The translations under genes were made by a program, and so were the position numbers. DNA of 64,000 nucleotides from Fibrobacter sp. UWB2 (GTDB lineage Bacteria; Fibrobacterota; Fibrobacteria; Fibrobacterales; Fibrobacteraceae), in NCBI RefSeq assembly GCF_002210425.1, contig NZ_MWQK01000003.1, positions 124,001 through 188,000 on the forward strand. The letters are read 5' to 3'. This document shows, in pieces, positions 51,979-62,620 of the stretch. Within the stretch, counting starts at the first letter, position 1. Every line of letters begins with the position of its first letter. Under the pieces are notes generated by a model. The model was not told the DNA's origin, did no database searches, and worked only from the letters and a program-made list of their open reading frames with translations.

Positions 51979-54900
51979 ATGCTATATCTGAAATTCGCGT
52001 TAAACCTTGAAAATCTCGCCGACGAACTGATCGAGGCGGTATCCAAAGCATGGACAAACCCGTTTGAAGCCCCGGCCGTCCTCTTCCCGGACCCGAAACT
52101 GGAGCAGTGGTTCAGGCTAAAATGGGTACAGAAAAAGAAGTCCCTTGTCGGATTCAATTCGATGATGATCGACCGTTTCCTCATGGAAATCCTCATCGGC
52201 GACGATCCGCACAAGCAAAAGCTGAATTCCGATATGCTCCGGAACGTGATTCTCGCGTATCTCGTCAAGGAGACAAACGGCACGCCGAACTACATGCTGA
52301 TGGACGACGAGGTCAAGCGCTACCTGGTCATCGATGGAGCGCTCGACGAAACACACCTTTTCGATTTTGCAAGCAAGATGGCATCGCTATTCTTGGAATA
52401 CGAAACAAGCAGGCCGAGCGATTTCATTCGCGGCATTGACGGGAAGTCTGCGCCGGGCATTCTCGATAAGTGGAAGCAAGAGCAATTAGATGACTTTTTT
52501 GGAATGGCGAACCACGACATAGCAAAGCGTGAAGCCTGGCAGCGCGAACTGTACTCCGCCATTTTCCACGCCCACGACGGAAACCTTTCGCTGCTTTCTG
52601 AAGTTTTCGAAAACGAAGCAAAGCGCAAAGGAATTGAACGCACGGAATACATGACGATTCCGTACCTCTACATTGCATGCCAAGATGATAAAGGCAATGT
52701 CACATTCCACACGGAACACACGGGCAACACGCCGCTATTCATTTTTGGTCTTGGCGGCATGGGCCAGTTCTACCGCGTGATTTTGCAGAAATACGCCGAA
52801 ACGCACGACGTTTACGCCTACATCCAGAACCCCTGTATGGAATTCTGGGAAGATACTTCAACCGTTCACAACCAAAACGCCAACATCCACCGAAACTGGA
52901 TTTCGCGCAGTGGACAGTGGAGCGACAAGAGCGGGAACATCGAAAATGTCAAAGCAAAGATGTCTGTCGGTATTTCAGATGCCGGCGAAAGCAATGACGT
53001 CGACGACATCCCCGAATACACAATCGCAGAAGCGGAAGCCGAAAATACATTGCTCTGCAACTGGGGACGTTCCGGCCGCGACAACATCAAGCTCTGGTGC
53101 CAAGCCGCCAATTACGATTTCGACTTTAGCACAAGCGATGCAAGCGAGCTTCCGCACGATACGCTTTTGCACAAGGTGCAGTACGCGATTGCAAACCGCA
53201 TCAACACATTGCCTGACTTTGCCGCAAGCGATTGCAAATCAAAAGATTTTAGCCTAGATGTGACCGCAGCGCCGACCAAGATTCGCGAAGTCGAAGCGCT
53301 CCACACCAGCATCTGCAAGCTCATGCAGGAAGGCGCACGAGTGAACGACATTCTCGTCGTATCGCCTGCGCTAGACGATTACCGCACCGCCATCAAGACG
53401 ATTTTCGACCAGACTCCCGAAAGGAAAAAGTATGCCAGCGAAAACGACAGGGACGGATTTTTGCACATCCCGTTTGCGATTGTCGATTCACCGGCCAGAA
53501 GTTCGCAGACCGAAAATGTACTGGACAACTTGTTCTCGATTTTGGAACAGGGAACCATTACACGCCCGACATTCTTTGCGCTTTTGCGCAATCCGGTCGT
53601 GCAGCAGACGCGCCACATCAGCGAAGACGACGTGAACAATTGGGAAAGCTGGATTGAAGAGACAAACGTCTATCGCGACCGCGAGCACAAAAAAGAGGAC
53701 TGGCTCGGAGGCGTTCGCCGATTGCTCCTTGCAAAAATGACGAAGAATCCCGTTGCATTTTCACACGGGGATTCTAGCGAAACGCTCATGCCGTATGCCG
53801 ACATGGCAACAAGCGACAGCCGCTCGCTTTGCAAGTTTGTGGAATGCATCGAAGCTCTCAAGAAGTGGATGGATTTCGGAAAGGCCGGGCAAGTCGCGGA
53901 CCTCAACAAGCTCAGTGATTTTATCAGCGAATGGATTACGATGTCTGGCGCACCCGACGGTTTCGCCAGCGAAACGATTATCGTCAACAACGTGATGCAG
54001 GCCATCGAAGGTCTCCGCAACCAGATGGATGCCGGGCTCGAAAGCATCTCGTGGAAAGTCGTCAAGCAGACGCTTCTCACCGCCGCACAGTCATCCGCTT
54101 ACAGCTGCGGAACACTTTTCGTCAACGGCATCACGTTCATGAACTTCATCCCGAACCGCATTATCCCTGTAAAGCACTTGTTCTTTATCGGCGGCGATTC
54201 CATGAACTTCCCGGGTGCAAAACAGCACAACACGCTAGACCTCCGCAAGTCTTGCCGCCCGTGGCCGGGCGACGATTCACCCATCGCCAAGCGCCGTTAC
54301 GCGTTCCTCTGCCAGCTCATGAGCACAAGCGCAAGTTTCCACGTGAGCTACGTGAATCAGGACATCCGCAAGGATGCCGAACTTTACCCGACCTCCGTCG
54401 TAAATGACATCCGAAAGTTTTTGGTCAACGCTATCAATTGCGATAAGAACGGCGCGACCGCCGAGAAAATCGGGCTTTCCGAAGCGTGGCCCGAGAACAA
54501 AATTTCGCTGGATGAAACTCGAGACTTTACGGAACTATTCACGCAAAAGAGCCTCCGCAACAAACGCGCATTCTTGAACATGATGCAGGACGGATTTGCG
54601 CACGTGAATCCCGCAACTGGCGCCATGCAATCTGCAGACGAAGACGTCGCCGTCAAATTGCCCGAACGCGTCCCGTTGTATATGCTCAGCGATTTTTTGA
54701 AAGACCCGTTCGAATTCCGCATCAGCCAAATGCTTGCCGCCTCCGAATCTGACGACCCAGAAAAGGAACTGTTCGAGCCGATTCATTTTGAACCGCTACA
54801 AAAGAGCGAACTTCTCAAGATGATGGTTGCCGCAGAACTTTCGCACAAGTCCGAAGAGCTTGAGAAATTCAAGAAGGAATCAGCGCTTAAAGGCAACATG

Positions 54901-55620
54901 CCCGATGGCATCTTCGGCGAAAAACTTCTTGCCGAAATGGAATCGCAAAAGAACTTGATCCTTGCAAAAATGGGAGAAAATCTCGTTTCACAAATCAAGG
55001 AATCCTGGAGCTATCAGGCAAAAATTCAGGACATTCAAATAAACCGCGGCGCCGACAGCAAGTGGACTCTTTCGGGAACGCTCGACTGGTGCAATAGCGA
55101 AAATCTCGACAACATTTCCGAGATGATTACCGTCTCTTCGTCTTACAGCAAGACGACTTTAGACAAGTTCTTATCCCCTTACGTCAAGGCACTAGCCGTC
55201 ATTGCACAGAGAGCAAGTACACTCGACGCAAATTCAGAACAGACTGTAAAGATTTCCATCTACAATACTGAAGCTACCGCAGAACCCTCGACCGCGACGG
55301 TCTCCATGACACCGCAAAAGGCGACCGAAACATTGCAAGAAATCTACACCGCCGCATTCGGTAACGAAACAGAGCGCCCTTATTCCAAGGCCGTTCCCGC
55401 CAGCTTGCTCGACACGCAGGGCATTACAAATATCCGCGCGTTCAAGGACAAGCTTTTAGACTGCTGGAAATATTTCGACAAGAAATCACTTTTCGACCCC
55501 ATCACCGATGTCGGTTTTGAAGCCAATAACTTTACAAACCAATGGGCCGATGCGATAAAGAAAATGCGCAGCCTCATGCTGATTACAGTCACCGAAAACA
55601 CAAAGAAAAGGAAGGCATAA
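51979..55620 (+). CDS. recC: RecC-like subunit of exonuclease V
   Basis: A 1213-residue RecC-type protein (a helicase-fold subunit that recognises Chi sequences in RecBCD). It opens YLKFALNLENLADELIEAVS and contains the RecC segments FPDPKLEQWFRLKW, NTPLFIFGLGGMGQFY and FIGGDSMNFPG. It lacks Walker A, as expected for RecC. The gene heads the operon recC-recB-recD, with 2-nt and 1-nt gaps. The intergenic region on its left (51811-51978) should hold divergent promoters for this operon and the histidine kinase. Confidence 0.92.
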   Translation: MLYLKFALNLENLADELIEAVSKAWTNPFEAPAVLFPDPKLEQWFRLKWVQKKKSLVGFNSMMIDRFLMEILIGDDPHKQKLNSDMLRNVILAYLVKETNGTPNYMLMDDEVKRYLVIDGALDETHLFDFASKMASLFLEYETSRPSDFIRGIDGKSAPGILDKWKQEQLDDFFGMANHDIAKREAWQRELYSAIFHAHDGNLSLLSEVFENEAKRKGIERTEYMTIPYLYIACQDDKGNVTFHTEHTGNTPLFIFGLGGMGQFYRVILQKYAETHDVYAYIQNPCMEFWEDTSTVHNQNANIHRNWISRSGQWSDKSGNIENVKAKMSVGISDAGESNDVDDIPEYTIAEAEAENTLLCNWGRSGRDNIKLWCQAANYDFDFSTSDASELPHDTLLHKVQYAIANRINTLPDFAASDCKSKDFSLDVTAAPTKIREVEALHTSICKLMQEGARVNDILVVSPALDDYRTAIKTIFDQTPERKKYASENDRDGFLHIPFAIVDSPARSSQTENVLDNLFSILEQGTITRPTFFALLRNPVVQQTRHISEDDVNNWESWIEETNVYRDREHKKEDWLGGVRRLLLAKMTKNPVAFSHGDSSETLMPYADMATSDSRSLCKFVECIEALKKWMDFGKAGQVADLNKLSDFISEWITMSGAPDGFASETIIVNNVMQAIEGLRNQMDAGLESISWKVVKQTLLTAAQSSAYSCGTLFVNGITFMNFIPNRIIPVKHLFFIGGDSMNFPGAKQHNTLDLRKSCRPWPGDDSPIAKRRYAFLCQLMSTSASFHVSYVNQDIRKDAELYPTSVVNDIRKFLVNAINCDKNGATAEKIGLSEAWPENKISLDETRDFTELFTQKSLRNKRAFLNMMQDGFAHVNPATGAMQSADEDVAVKLPERVPLYMLSDFLKDPFEFRISQMLAASESDDPEKELFEPIHFEPLQKSELLKMMVAAELSHKSEELEKFKKESALKGNMPDGIFGEKLLAEMESQKNLILAKMGENLVSQIKESWSYQAKIQDIQINRGADSKWTLSGTLDWCNSENLDNISEMITVSSSYSKTTLDKFLSPYVKALAVIAQRASTLDANSEQTVKISIYNTEATAEPSTATVSMTPQKATETLQEIYTAAFGNETERPYSKAVPASLLDTQGITNIRAFKDKLLDCWKYFDKKSLFDPITDVGFEANNFTNQWADAIKKMRSLMLITVTENTKKRKA

Positions 55621-55622
55621 TC

Positions 55623-58600
55623 ATGGAAAATTTCAGTCTCCAAAAATTCGACCCTTCCAAAAGCCTTTTCATTGAAGCCTCGGCAGGTACAGGCAAAACG
55701 TACACCATCCAATTGATGGTCGCAAAGCTCATCAGCCTCGGTACACCGCTCAAGAAAATCCTCATCGTCACGTACACCGAAAAAGCCGCCGGCGAGCTCA
55801 AGGACCGCATTCGCAAAAAAATTGACGAAGTCCTCGTGAGCCGCAAACTCGACAAGACTAACGAAGCAGAAAAGGAACTCGACGACGCTACACTTGCACT
55901 GTTTTCCAAAGCCTACCAAGATGTAGACAACGCCGCCATTTTCACGATTCATTCGTTCTGCCAAAAGGCGCTCAAGGAATACGCCTACGATGCAGGCAGA
56001 CCATTTGACATGTCGATGATTGACGATAGCGAAGTTCACGATCTTGTCGAACAGTTCATTCGCGACAAGTGGAGCGACAATAGCAATTTCCAGTTTTTGC
56101 TCAAGACCGATTCTGCACAGTCCATCGCTAACAAAGTTGCAACCGGCCTCGAAAACATCGTCAACGTCTATCGCGGTAGTGAAGGCGACCGAGAAATCAT
56201 TCCTCTCGACAAGCCTGAACAAATCACGTTCGGCGATACAGCTTTAAGCGATGATGACATTCGCACCATCGCCATTGCAAAAACGTTTGACGACATTCTC
56301 GGCATCCCTGTTTTTGGCGACGCATTTTCAACACTCGAAAAGCATCCGGCCGAAAAATTTGGCAAGACATCTAAGAATTGCATTAGCGATTTTTTAAGTG
56401 CGCTCAAGCTCTGGGAAAAAGACAAGACACTCTTTTCAGGAGTCTCGTTCAAGGATAGCGATTTCGTTCGCACAACATGGCCGACCGACGCTTACGAAGC
56501 ATTCTTATCTTTCAAAGCATTGAAAGAATTGCTCCCCTCCATCAATAACGTTTTGCTCAACAACTTCTTGATTTCGCAAGCCGCAAGCGTTTTTGACGAA
56601 TGGCAAAAGTACAAGACCGAAAAGAAATGCCAGTCATTCAACGACATGATTCTCTCGGTTCACCGCGCAGCACTTGACACAAGCAAAGGCGATTCCTTGC
56701 TCAAGAGCAGGCTCCGCGCGCAATACACGTACGCCATCATTGACGAATTCCAAGACACGAACCAGTTGCAATGGGATATTTTCAGTGCCATTTTCGACAA
56801 GATTTTTGTCGTGGGCGATCCCAAGCAATCTATTTACAGTTTCCAAAGTGCCGACGTGAATGTCTATCAAAAAGCGATTCACGAAATCAAAAACGGCATG
56901 TCGCTACAGACAAATTTCAGGTCCACCACGGGAATCATCAACGGTTGTAACGAACTTTTCAAAGGCGATTTTTTCACACCGAACGAAGGGGCGACAAAAC
57001 TCGTCGATTTTGAGCCATCGCTCCCGCCGCAAAATGAAAAGCAAGTCAAGGCTCCGCCTAAAATTAACGACAATGAAGTAGCCCCCATCTGGATTAGCGA
57101 ACAAGACATCAACGAAGTGGATTTTGCACGCGCCGCCGTTCAAAAAATCATTGACTGGTGCACTTTTGTCGATGGCAAAACCGTATTGCAAGTTTTCAAA
57201 AAAGAGGACTGCACGCAATACCGGAACGTGACTTTCAAGGACTTCGCCGTACTCGCCCGCAGCCGTAGCGAAATGGACGCTATCGAAGATGCGATGCGTT
57301 CTGCAGGCGTTCCGTTCAGCCGTTACAAGGACAGCAATCTTTTCAGTTGCCGTGAATGCGCTGAATGGATTGCCATTTTCAAGGCCATCAACGCGCCCGA
57401 TTTCTCGGCATGGAACAGACGCCTTTTAAGCGAAGCGCTCATCACGGACTTTTTCAGAATCGCCCGCCAGGACATTCACTACGCCGAAAGCAAAGCATTC
57501 GATGACCCAAACAATCCCGTGCGCCAAAAATTAAACACATGGACGGAATTGGCGCAAAAACGCCGTTACGCCGAAATGCTCGAACGCATTTACAGCGATA
57601 CGCAAGTCGAAGAACGCTTGACCGAAATTTCCAGATTGCAGAATTTGGCAAGACTCCGTCAAATCGGCAATTACGCCATCGAATACCTTTACAATCACAA
57701 CTGTTCCATTGAAGATCTCGTGCGGCACTTGGAAGCGCTCGCAAGCTACAGCGAAAACGCCGATGATGAAGACGGCAACCTCGTCGAAAAAAGTAGCGAT
57801 TACGACGCCGTGCAAGTCATGACGATTCACGCCTCGAAAGGCCTTGAATTCCCCGTCGTGATTTCTGTTGCAGGTTTCAAAGGCAAGCGCCCAGCAACAG
57901 TCCCGTTCCTTTACCATGACAACGATGAAATCCGTCTTGGATTCAGCGAACACGCCAAGACCACTCGCGAACGCGAAGAACTTGAAGAATGGAAGCGCCT
58001 CTTCTACGTTGACTTCACACGTGCATCTTCGATTCTCATGTTGCCACGTTACGAGAAATGGAAAAATACCAAAGGCGTCAAGCCGGAATACGTATTCCTT
58101 GAAAGTTCCATCAACAGACTCATCGAGAAAGCATCGGAACTGACAGCGATTTTACCGAAAGCGGAAAACAGGAATCCGCAACAGCTAAGCGAAACCGTTA
58201 AGGAGCGCATTTTAAAACCGCTCAATGAAAATTCCGAAATCGGGAAAGCGTTAAGCACCGATGAAATTCGGGATAACATCATCCAGCAAAAATGCGCCAT
58301 GGCAAGTTTGCAAGGTAAGCTCGCCGACGCAAGCATCATGCAGTATTCGTACAGCTCACTTTCGGGCAAGGCCGATACTCTCGTAGACGCCGATGACGGG
58401 AATCGCACGAACCGCGAAGGCGAAGAAATCGCAACATCGCGCACGTCAACGGTCCAGATTCGCGATATCGATACCGCAGCCGTCAACTGCACCATCGCAG
58501 CCGATGCTTCGCTTGATTATCAGACGCATTTGAACGAGAGCGCACACAAGTTCCCGCGCGGTTCACACGCCGGTAACGCACTCCACCGCATTTTCGAATG

Positions 58601-59399
58601 CACCCAATTTCAAAAGTTCGGTCTGGAAAACAAGACGCTCGAAGACGCGCTCGCGAATCCGCAAACGAGAAACATCATCGAAGAAGAATTCAAGCGCGAA
58701 TCGCTTCCCATCTGGAATCATCGAGACGCCTGGATTGACATTGCAACACGCTACACGTGGAATACGTTAAATGCAAGATTGCCAGAAATCGCGGGCAACT
58801 CCGTGCAATACACAGAGCAAGATTCCGCAGGGAACGCTAAACAAGATGCGCCGCAGACATTTGCGCTGATCGACATTCCGCTAAGCGACCACAAGCCCGA
58901 AGTACAGTTCAACCAGAATGCCACCGATGAAAATGACGAAAAATGCACAAGCGACGAAAAACGCGCCGAAAGCGACATTCTCAAGCGTTTCTGCAAAGGC
59001 TTCATCGACTTGCTTTTCGTCCGCACCATAAACAGTCAAAAGTACTATTCCATTCTCGACTGGAAATCGGATATGCTCGAGAACAACAATTACACGCCCG
59101 AAGCACTCAAGGAAAAAGTCGATAACGATTACTCCATCCAACGCGTGCTTTACAGCTACTGTTTGATCCAATGGCTCAAGCAGTTCTACGGCGAAGGCAC
59201 AGCCGAGAACTTGAGCGAAGATGACATTTTCAAAAAGCACTTCGGTGGCATTTATTACGCGTTCATCCGCGGCACCGAAGGCGGCACCCCCAAGGGAATT
59301 TACGCACAAACTTGGAATAGCTACACTGAACTTGCAAACGCCTATCAAAAAGTAAAAGACCTTATGAGCAAGCCCTCCATCGTTAAGGAGGAAAACTAA
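55623..59399 (+). CDS. recB: RecB, helicase-nuclease subunit of exonuclease V
   Basis: A 1258-residue UvrD-type 3'-5' helicase with a C-terminal RecB nuclease. Walker A is EASAGTGKTYTI (about residues 16-27). DExx is VIDEFQDTNQLQWD and other motifs are GDPKQSIYSFQ, HASKGLEFPVV and VDFTRAS. The nuclease motif YYSILDWKSDMLE is near residue 1146. ATG 55623 is preferred because it starts right after recC; an upstream ATG at 55542 would overlap recC out of frame. It processes double-strand breaks and degrades foreign linear DNA. Confidence 0.95.
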   Translation: MENFSLQKFDPSKSLFIEASAGTGKTYTIQLMVAKLISLGTPLKKILIVTYTEKAAGELKDRIRKKIDEVLVSRKLDKTNEAEKELDDATLALFSKAYQDVDNAAIFTIHSFCQKALKEYAYDAGRPFDMSMIDDSEVHDLVEQFIRDKWSDNSNFQFLLKTDSAQSIANKVATGLENIVNVYRGSEGDREIIPLDKPEQITFGDTALSDDDIRTIAIAKTFDDILGIPVFGDAFSTLEKHPAEKFGKTSKNCISDFLSALKLWEKDKTLFSGVSFKDSDFVRTTWPTDAYEAFLSFKALKELLPSINNVLLNNFLISQAASVFDEWQKYKTEKKCQSFNDMILSVHRAALDTSKGDSLLKSRLRAQYTYAIIDEFQDTNQLQWDIFSAIFDKIFVVGDPKQSIYSFQSADVNVYQKAIHEIKNGMSLQTNFRSTTGIINGCNELFKGDFFTPNEGATKLVDFEPSLPPQNEKQVKAPPKINDNEVAPIWISEQDINEVDFARAAVQKIIDWCTFVDGKTVLQVFKKEDCTQYRNVTFKDFAVLARSRSEMDAIEDAMRSAGVPFSRYKDSNLFSCRECAEWIAIFKAINAPDFSAWNRRLLSEALITDFFRIARQDIHYAESKAFDDPNNPVRQKLNTWTELAQKRRYAEMLERIYSDTQVEERLTEISRLQNLARLRQIGNYAIEYLYNHNCSIEDLVRHLEALASYSENADDEDGNLVEKSSDYDAVQVMTIHASKGLEFPVVISVAGFKGKRPATVPFLYHDNDEIRLGFSEHAKTTREREELEEWKRLFYVDFTRASSILMLPRYEKWKNTKGVKPEYVFLESSINRLIEKASELTAILPKAENRNPQQLSETVKERILKPLNENSEIGKALSTDEIRDNIIQQKCAMASLQGKLADASIMQYSYSSLSGKADTLVDADDGNRTNREGEEIATSRTSTVQIRDIDTAAVNCTIAADASLDYQTHLNESAHKFPRGSHAGNALHRIFECTQFQKFGLENKTLEDALANPQTRNIIEEEFKRESLPIWNHRDAWIDIATRYTWNTLNARLPEIAGNSVQYTEQDSAGNAKQDAPQTFALIDIPLSDHKPEVQFNQNATDENDEKCTSDEKRAESDILKRFCKGFIDLLFVRTINSQKYYSILDWKSDMLENNNYTPEALKEKVDNDYSIQRVLYSYCLIQWLKQFYGEGTAENLSEDDIFKKHFGGIYYAFIRGTEGGTPKGIYAQTWNSYTELANAYQKVKDLMSKPSIVKEEN

Positions 59400-59400
59400 A

Positions 59401-61506
59401 ATGGACAATAAAATACTCGCAACAGAATCGATTGACGAATTCATCGACGCCCTCATTGAAATGCGCGGGCTCGTTCCGCTTGACAAGCACTTGCTCCACC
59501 TGCTTTTTGAAATCAAAAGCGACATTCCACTCCATACGCAAAAATTCCTGACGCTATGCATGTCGCTCCTCGACGACGGCAACACGCGCGTTCCGCTAGA
59601 TGCATTGCAATTCACGGATATGTGGACCCGCAAATGGAACGGCCTCGTGATGCTCCGCATCAGCACCGCCGAAGAAGATATCGACGAAAGCGCATTTGCA
59701 ACCGCAGACGATTTTGCAAGCATTATCACGAACGGCATTCAAGACCTCCTGACAAGTGACTTTTCTGCCATTATGGAAAGCCGAGAAACCGACACGGCTT
59801 CCACCGAAGATTCTTTAAGCAAGCCGTTCATTCTCGCCAAGCGCGAAAGCGGTACGCACCTCTATTTCACCAAGCATTTCGATGCCAAATGCGTGATTGA
59901 AAAAGCAGCGAATATTTTGTTCAAAAACGGTAGCAAGCCGACCGACGAAGAAATCGCGCAGTGCACCGAAAAAGTCGCAAGCATCTGTAAGCCATTCGGC
60001 GACAAGCCCTTCCTCATCAAGAAGCGCCAGGCCGAAGCCATAATCCGCGGGCAAACCGAAAACCTCGTTGTCACAGGTGGCCCGGGCACCGGCAAGACTA
60101 CCGTCGTTCTCTACATTCTGTGGAACCTGCTTGCAAGCCATAGCGAAATGCTCGATTGGAACATCTATCTCGCCGCTCCGAGCGGCAAAGCCGCCGACCG
60201 CATGCGCGAAAGCCTTATCGATGGTCTCGCGAGAATCCGCGACGAACAAAAGAGCGACAACGAGCGCATTTTCCGCAAGCTGAACGAACTCGAAAGCAGT
60301 ACCATCCACCGTCTGCTCCGATTCTCCAAAAGCAAAGGCGGCTTCATGTACAATCACGAAGAGCAATTCCCCAAGAATTCCATCTTCGTCATTGACGAAG
60401 CGAGCATGATAGACATCGAAATGTTCGCTGCACTTCTCGAAGCCATCCCCGAAGGCGCACGCCTCTTCATTCTCGGTGACCCGTTCCAGCTCCCGTCTGT
60501 TGATTCCGGCGCCGTCCTCGGCGAAATCTTGAAAGTGCAATCCGGCAAGGATTTTTCCGTCAAGCTCAACGAATCCAATCGATTTGACGACCGTTCAAAC
60601 ATCGGCAAACTCGCCGCAGAAATCAAGGAAGTCGCCGAGAGCAAGAACAACAACAAGTTCGTCCCGCACAAATTCATAAGTGGCGAGGCATTTGACGACC
60701 TCGCAAACGAAAACTCCGCAACCTTCAAGGACAAAGTTTTCTACAGAAAGCTCGAAACAGACAACAACCCACTCACTAAAAAAGAAGAAGACAAACGCAT
60801 CGAATCGTTCATTGCCGAATGGTCCCGCAATTTTGCCAAGCTCCCCGAGCTCGCTGAACAGATTCATCCGCAACGCACCGGCACCGAAGCAGACGATCCC
60901 GACCACAGCGAAACCGCCCGACGCAATCAAATCTGGCAACTATCGCTGACAAAGCGAATCCTCTGTGCCGAACGCCGAGGCCTCCGTGGCATCGAAAACA
61001 TAAACAAAAAAGTTTGCTCTAAAATCAAGAGCCTCTGGCGCGCCAAAAAGAAATCGCAAGGCGAAACCGTCCAATGGGATGATTCCGGCTACTTCCCGGG
61101 TCAACTCCTCATCATCACGCGAAACCAGGAAATGTTCAAGCTCTACAACGGCGACACGGGAATCGTCGTCTTCGACGGCAACACCCCCTGCCTCATGCTC
61201 AAAAAAGCGCCTCCCCAAGGCAGCGAAAGGACACGCGACGACTTCGTCTTCTACCCGCTCTCGGTCCTCCCCGAAGATTCCATTGCGACAGCATTTGCCA
61301 TCACCATCCACAAATCGCAAGGCTCCGAATATAAACACGTCACCATGTTCCTGCCAACTAAAATCGGCCACCCCCTCCTCACCAACCAAATCATATACAC
61401 AGGCATCACCCGCGCCAAGGAGAGCGTCACCATCATCGCAGGCGATGACACGTTCAAAGCCGCAGTCACCACCGTCAGCGAGCGCGACACGGGAATTTCG
61501 CTATAG
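59401..61506 (+). CDS. recD: RecD, 5'-3' helicase subunit of exonuclease V
   Basis: A 701-residue SF1B helicase. Walker A is VTGGPGTGKTTVVLYILWN (about residues 222-240). Walker B is FVIDEASMIDIEMF. Later motifs are ILGDPFQLPSVDSGAVL and the C-terminal AFAITIHKSQGSEYKHVTMF, with TGITRAKESVTI. It follows recB after one base (TAA then ATG) and completes the operon. Confidence 0.95.
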   Translation: MDNKILATESIDEFIDALIEMRGLVPLDKHLLHLLFEIKSDIPLHTQKFLTLCMSLLDDGNTRVPLDALQFTDMWTRKWNGLVMLRISTAEEDIDESAFATADDFASIITNGIQDLLTSDFSAIMESRETDTASTEDSLSKPFILAKRESGTHLYFTKHFDAKCVIEKAANILFKNGSKPTDEEIAQCTEKVASICKPFGDKPFLIKKRQAEAIIRGQTENLVVTGGPGTGKTTVVLYILWNLLASHSEMLDWNIYLAAPSGKAADRMRESLIDGLARIRDEQKSDNERIFRKLNELESSTIHRLLRFSKSKGGFMYNHEEQFPKNSIFVIDEASMIDIEMFAALLEAIPEGARLFILGDPFQLPSVDSGAVLGEILKVQSGKDFSVKLNESNRFDDRSNIGKLAAEIKEVAESKNNNKFVPHKFISGEAFDDLANENSATFKDKVFYRKLETDNNPLTKKEEDKRIESFIAEWSRNFAKLPELAEQIHPQRTGTEADDPDHSETARRNQIWQLSLTKRILCAERRGLRGIENINKKVCSKIKSLWRAKKKSQGETVQWDDSGYFPGQLLIITRNQEMFKLYNGDTGIVVFDGNTPCLMLKKAPPQGSERTRDDFVFYPLSVLPEDSIATAFAITIHKSQGSEYKHVTMFLPTKIGHPLLTNQIIYTGITRAKESVTIIAGDDTFKAAVTTVSERDTGISL

Positions 61507-61577
61507 TTTTACAATTCCTTGTACCCGCGCCCACATTTCTGTGTATATTTAAGTAAGAAAAAAATAAAGGAAGAAAA

Positions 61578-62279
61578 ATGGCAACAATCAAAGAACTCAA
61601 AGCAAATGGCGCCCCGCGTTTCAAAGTCCCGGGCAAAGAAGAAATCTACGACGCATTCGACCAGTACCTCGCTGAGAACTTTCTCGGTGAAACCGTCGAA
61701 GCCATCCCCGCAGCACCGACCAACGGCGAATTCGCCCCGCAGGCAGTCGCACTCTACGCCATCGCCAACACAGGCAAAGGCAATGCAGGCCTCTGGAAAG
61801 CAGGCACCGGCACGTCCTCCAAGAACTGGGACCTCAGCTTTTTGCAGGGCATCCTGAACCAGTTTTCCACCCTCCCGGCAGCCACCCGCGGCAAGACCGT
61901 TTCCGAAATCAAGGAACAGCTCGAAGACTTCGCTTCCAAGAAGTTTGCAAAGAACCCTGCAAACGCCCGTAACGGACTTTTGCACCTCTGCAACCCGAAC
62001 ATCTACGCCCCGATTTACTCATTTGCAGACAAACTCGCAATCTGTAAGGAACAGTCCCGTTTGCTCGAAGACTTCAAACTTTCGAAGCGCTGGGATAGCG
62101 GCCTCTTGAAACTCAAAGTCTTCCGCAAAGACGGCTACGTCGCCATCCAAACCGATGAACAACTTTGCTGGATTTTCGATAAACTCTCGACCATGCACAA
62201 AATCGAAGACGAAGAATTCGAAGTTTTCATGAAGAACTACTTCACCGCTCCGAAAAAGAGCACTGCGAAGAAGAAGTAG
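61578..62279 (+). CDS. Hypothetical protein (233 aa)
   Basis: It begins MATIKELKANGAPRFKVPGK behind AAAGGAAG. It is soluble, with no membrane segment, and includes KNPANARNGLLHLCNPNIYA, ending in a Lys-rich tail (APKKSTAKKK). I do not recognise the family. It lies 71 nt after recD and may have its own promoter. Confidence 0.65.
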   Translation: MATIKELKANGAPRFKVPGKEEIYDAFDQYLAENFLGETVEAIPAAPTNGEFAPQAVALYAIANTGKGNAGLWKAGTGTSSKNWDLSFLQGILNQFSTLPAATRGKTVSEIKEQLEDFASKKFAKNPANARNGLLHLCNPNIYAPIYSFADKLAICKEQSRLLEDFKLSKRWDSGLLKLKVFRKDGYVAIQTDEQLCWIFDKLSTMHKIEDEEFEVFMKNYFTAPKKSTAKKK

Positions 62280-62287
62280 TAATAGAA

Positions 62288-62317
62288 TGTCACCCCGGAT
62301 TTATTCCGGGGCCGCCA
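62288..62317. repeat. Degenerate dispersed hairpin repeat
   Basis: TGTCACCCCGGATTTATTCC then GGGGCCGCC, with the stem CCCCGGA/TCCGGGG. It has the TGTCA opening of the other copies and lies after the hypothetical gene ending at 62279. Confidence 0.5.
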
Positions 62318-62338
62318 TACACAAATGTTTACAGCGCA

Positions 62339-62367
62339 TCGCCCGCAATTACGCGGGCGATTTTTTT
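62339..62367 (+). terminator. Strong intrinsic terminator
   Basis: TCGCCCGC pairs with GCGGGCGA around a 6-nt loop, followed by TTTTTTT. It ends the transcript of the hypothetical gene or the whole recCBD group. Confidence 0.9.
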
Positions 62368-62393
62368 ATTTTCGTCGCAAACAAAAAAGCACT

Positions 62394-62620
62394 ACCCAAA
62401 CCTACCCAGTCCTATCCAATATAGCGAAAAAGAGCTTTTGATTCTCCAAGTCCTCAAAAGCAATCCCTCTATGACGCAAGGAGAAATGGCTCAATCATTG
62501 GGAATGGATTCAAACCAAATAAAGTATTACCTTAACAAGCTTAAGAACGGTCCTAATCCGGCAATCCGCCATATCGGTACAACGCGTAACGGATATTGGG
62601 AAGTGTTGGTAGAAATCTAG
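62394..62620 (+). pseudogene. C-terminal winged-helix remnant
   Basis: An open frame without a proper start reads YPNLPSPIQYSEKELLIL, then a clear winged-helix segment (SNPSMTQGEMAQSLGMDSNQ, YYLNKLKNGPNPAI) and ends WEVLVEI. Such modules form the C-terminus of larger regulatory or ATP-binding proteins. Only TTG 62438 is a possible start and it lacks a ribosome binding site. It is probably a truncated copy left after a deletion. Confidence 0.5.

Noticed and set aside
58881-59738. Minus-strand ORF across recB-recD
   Set aside because: It spans the junction of two confident plus-strand genes and is a shadow.
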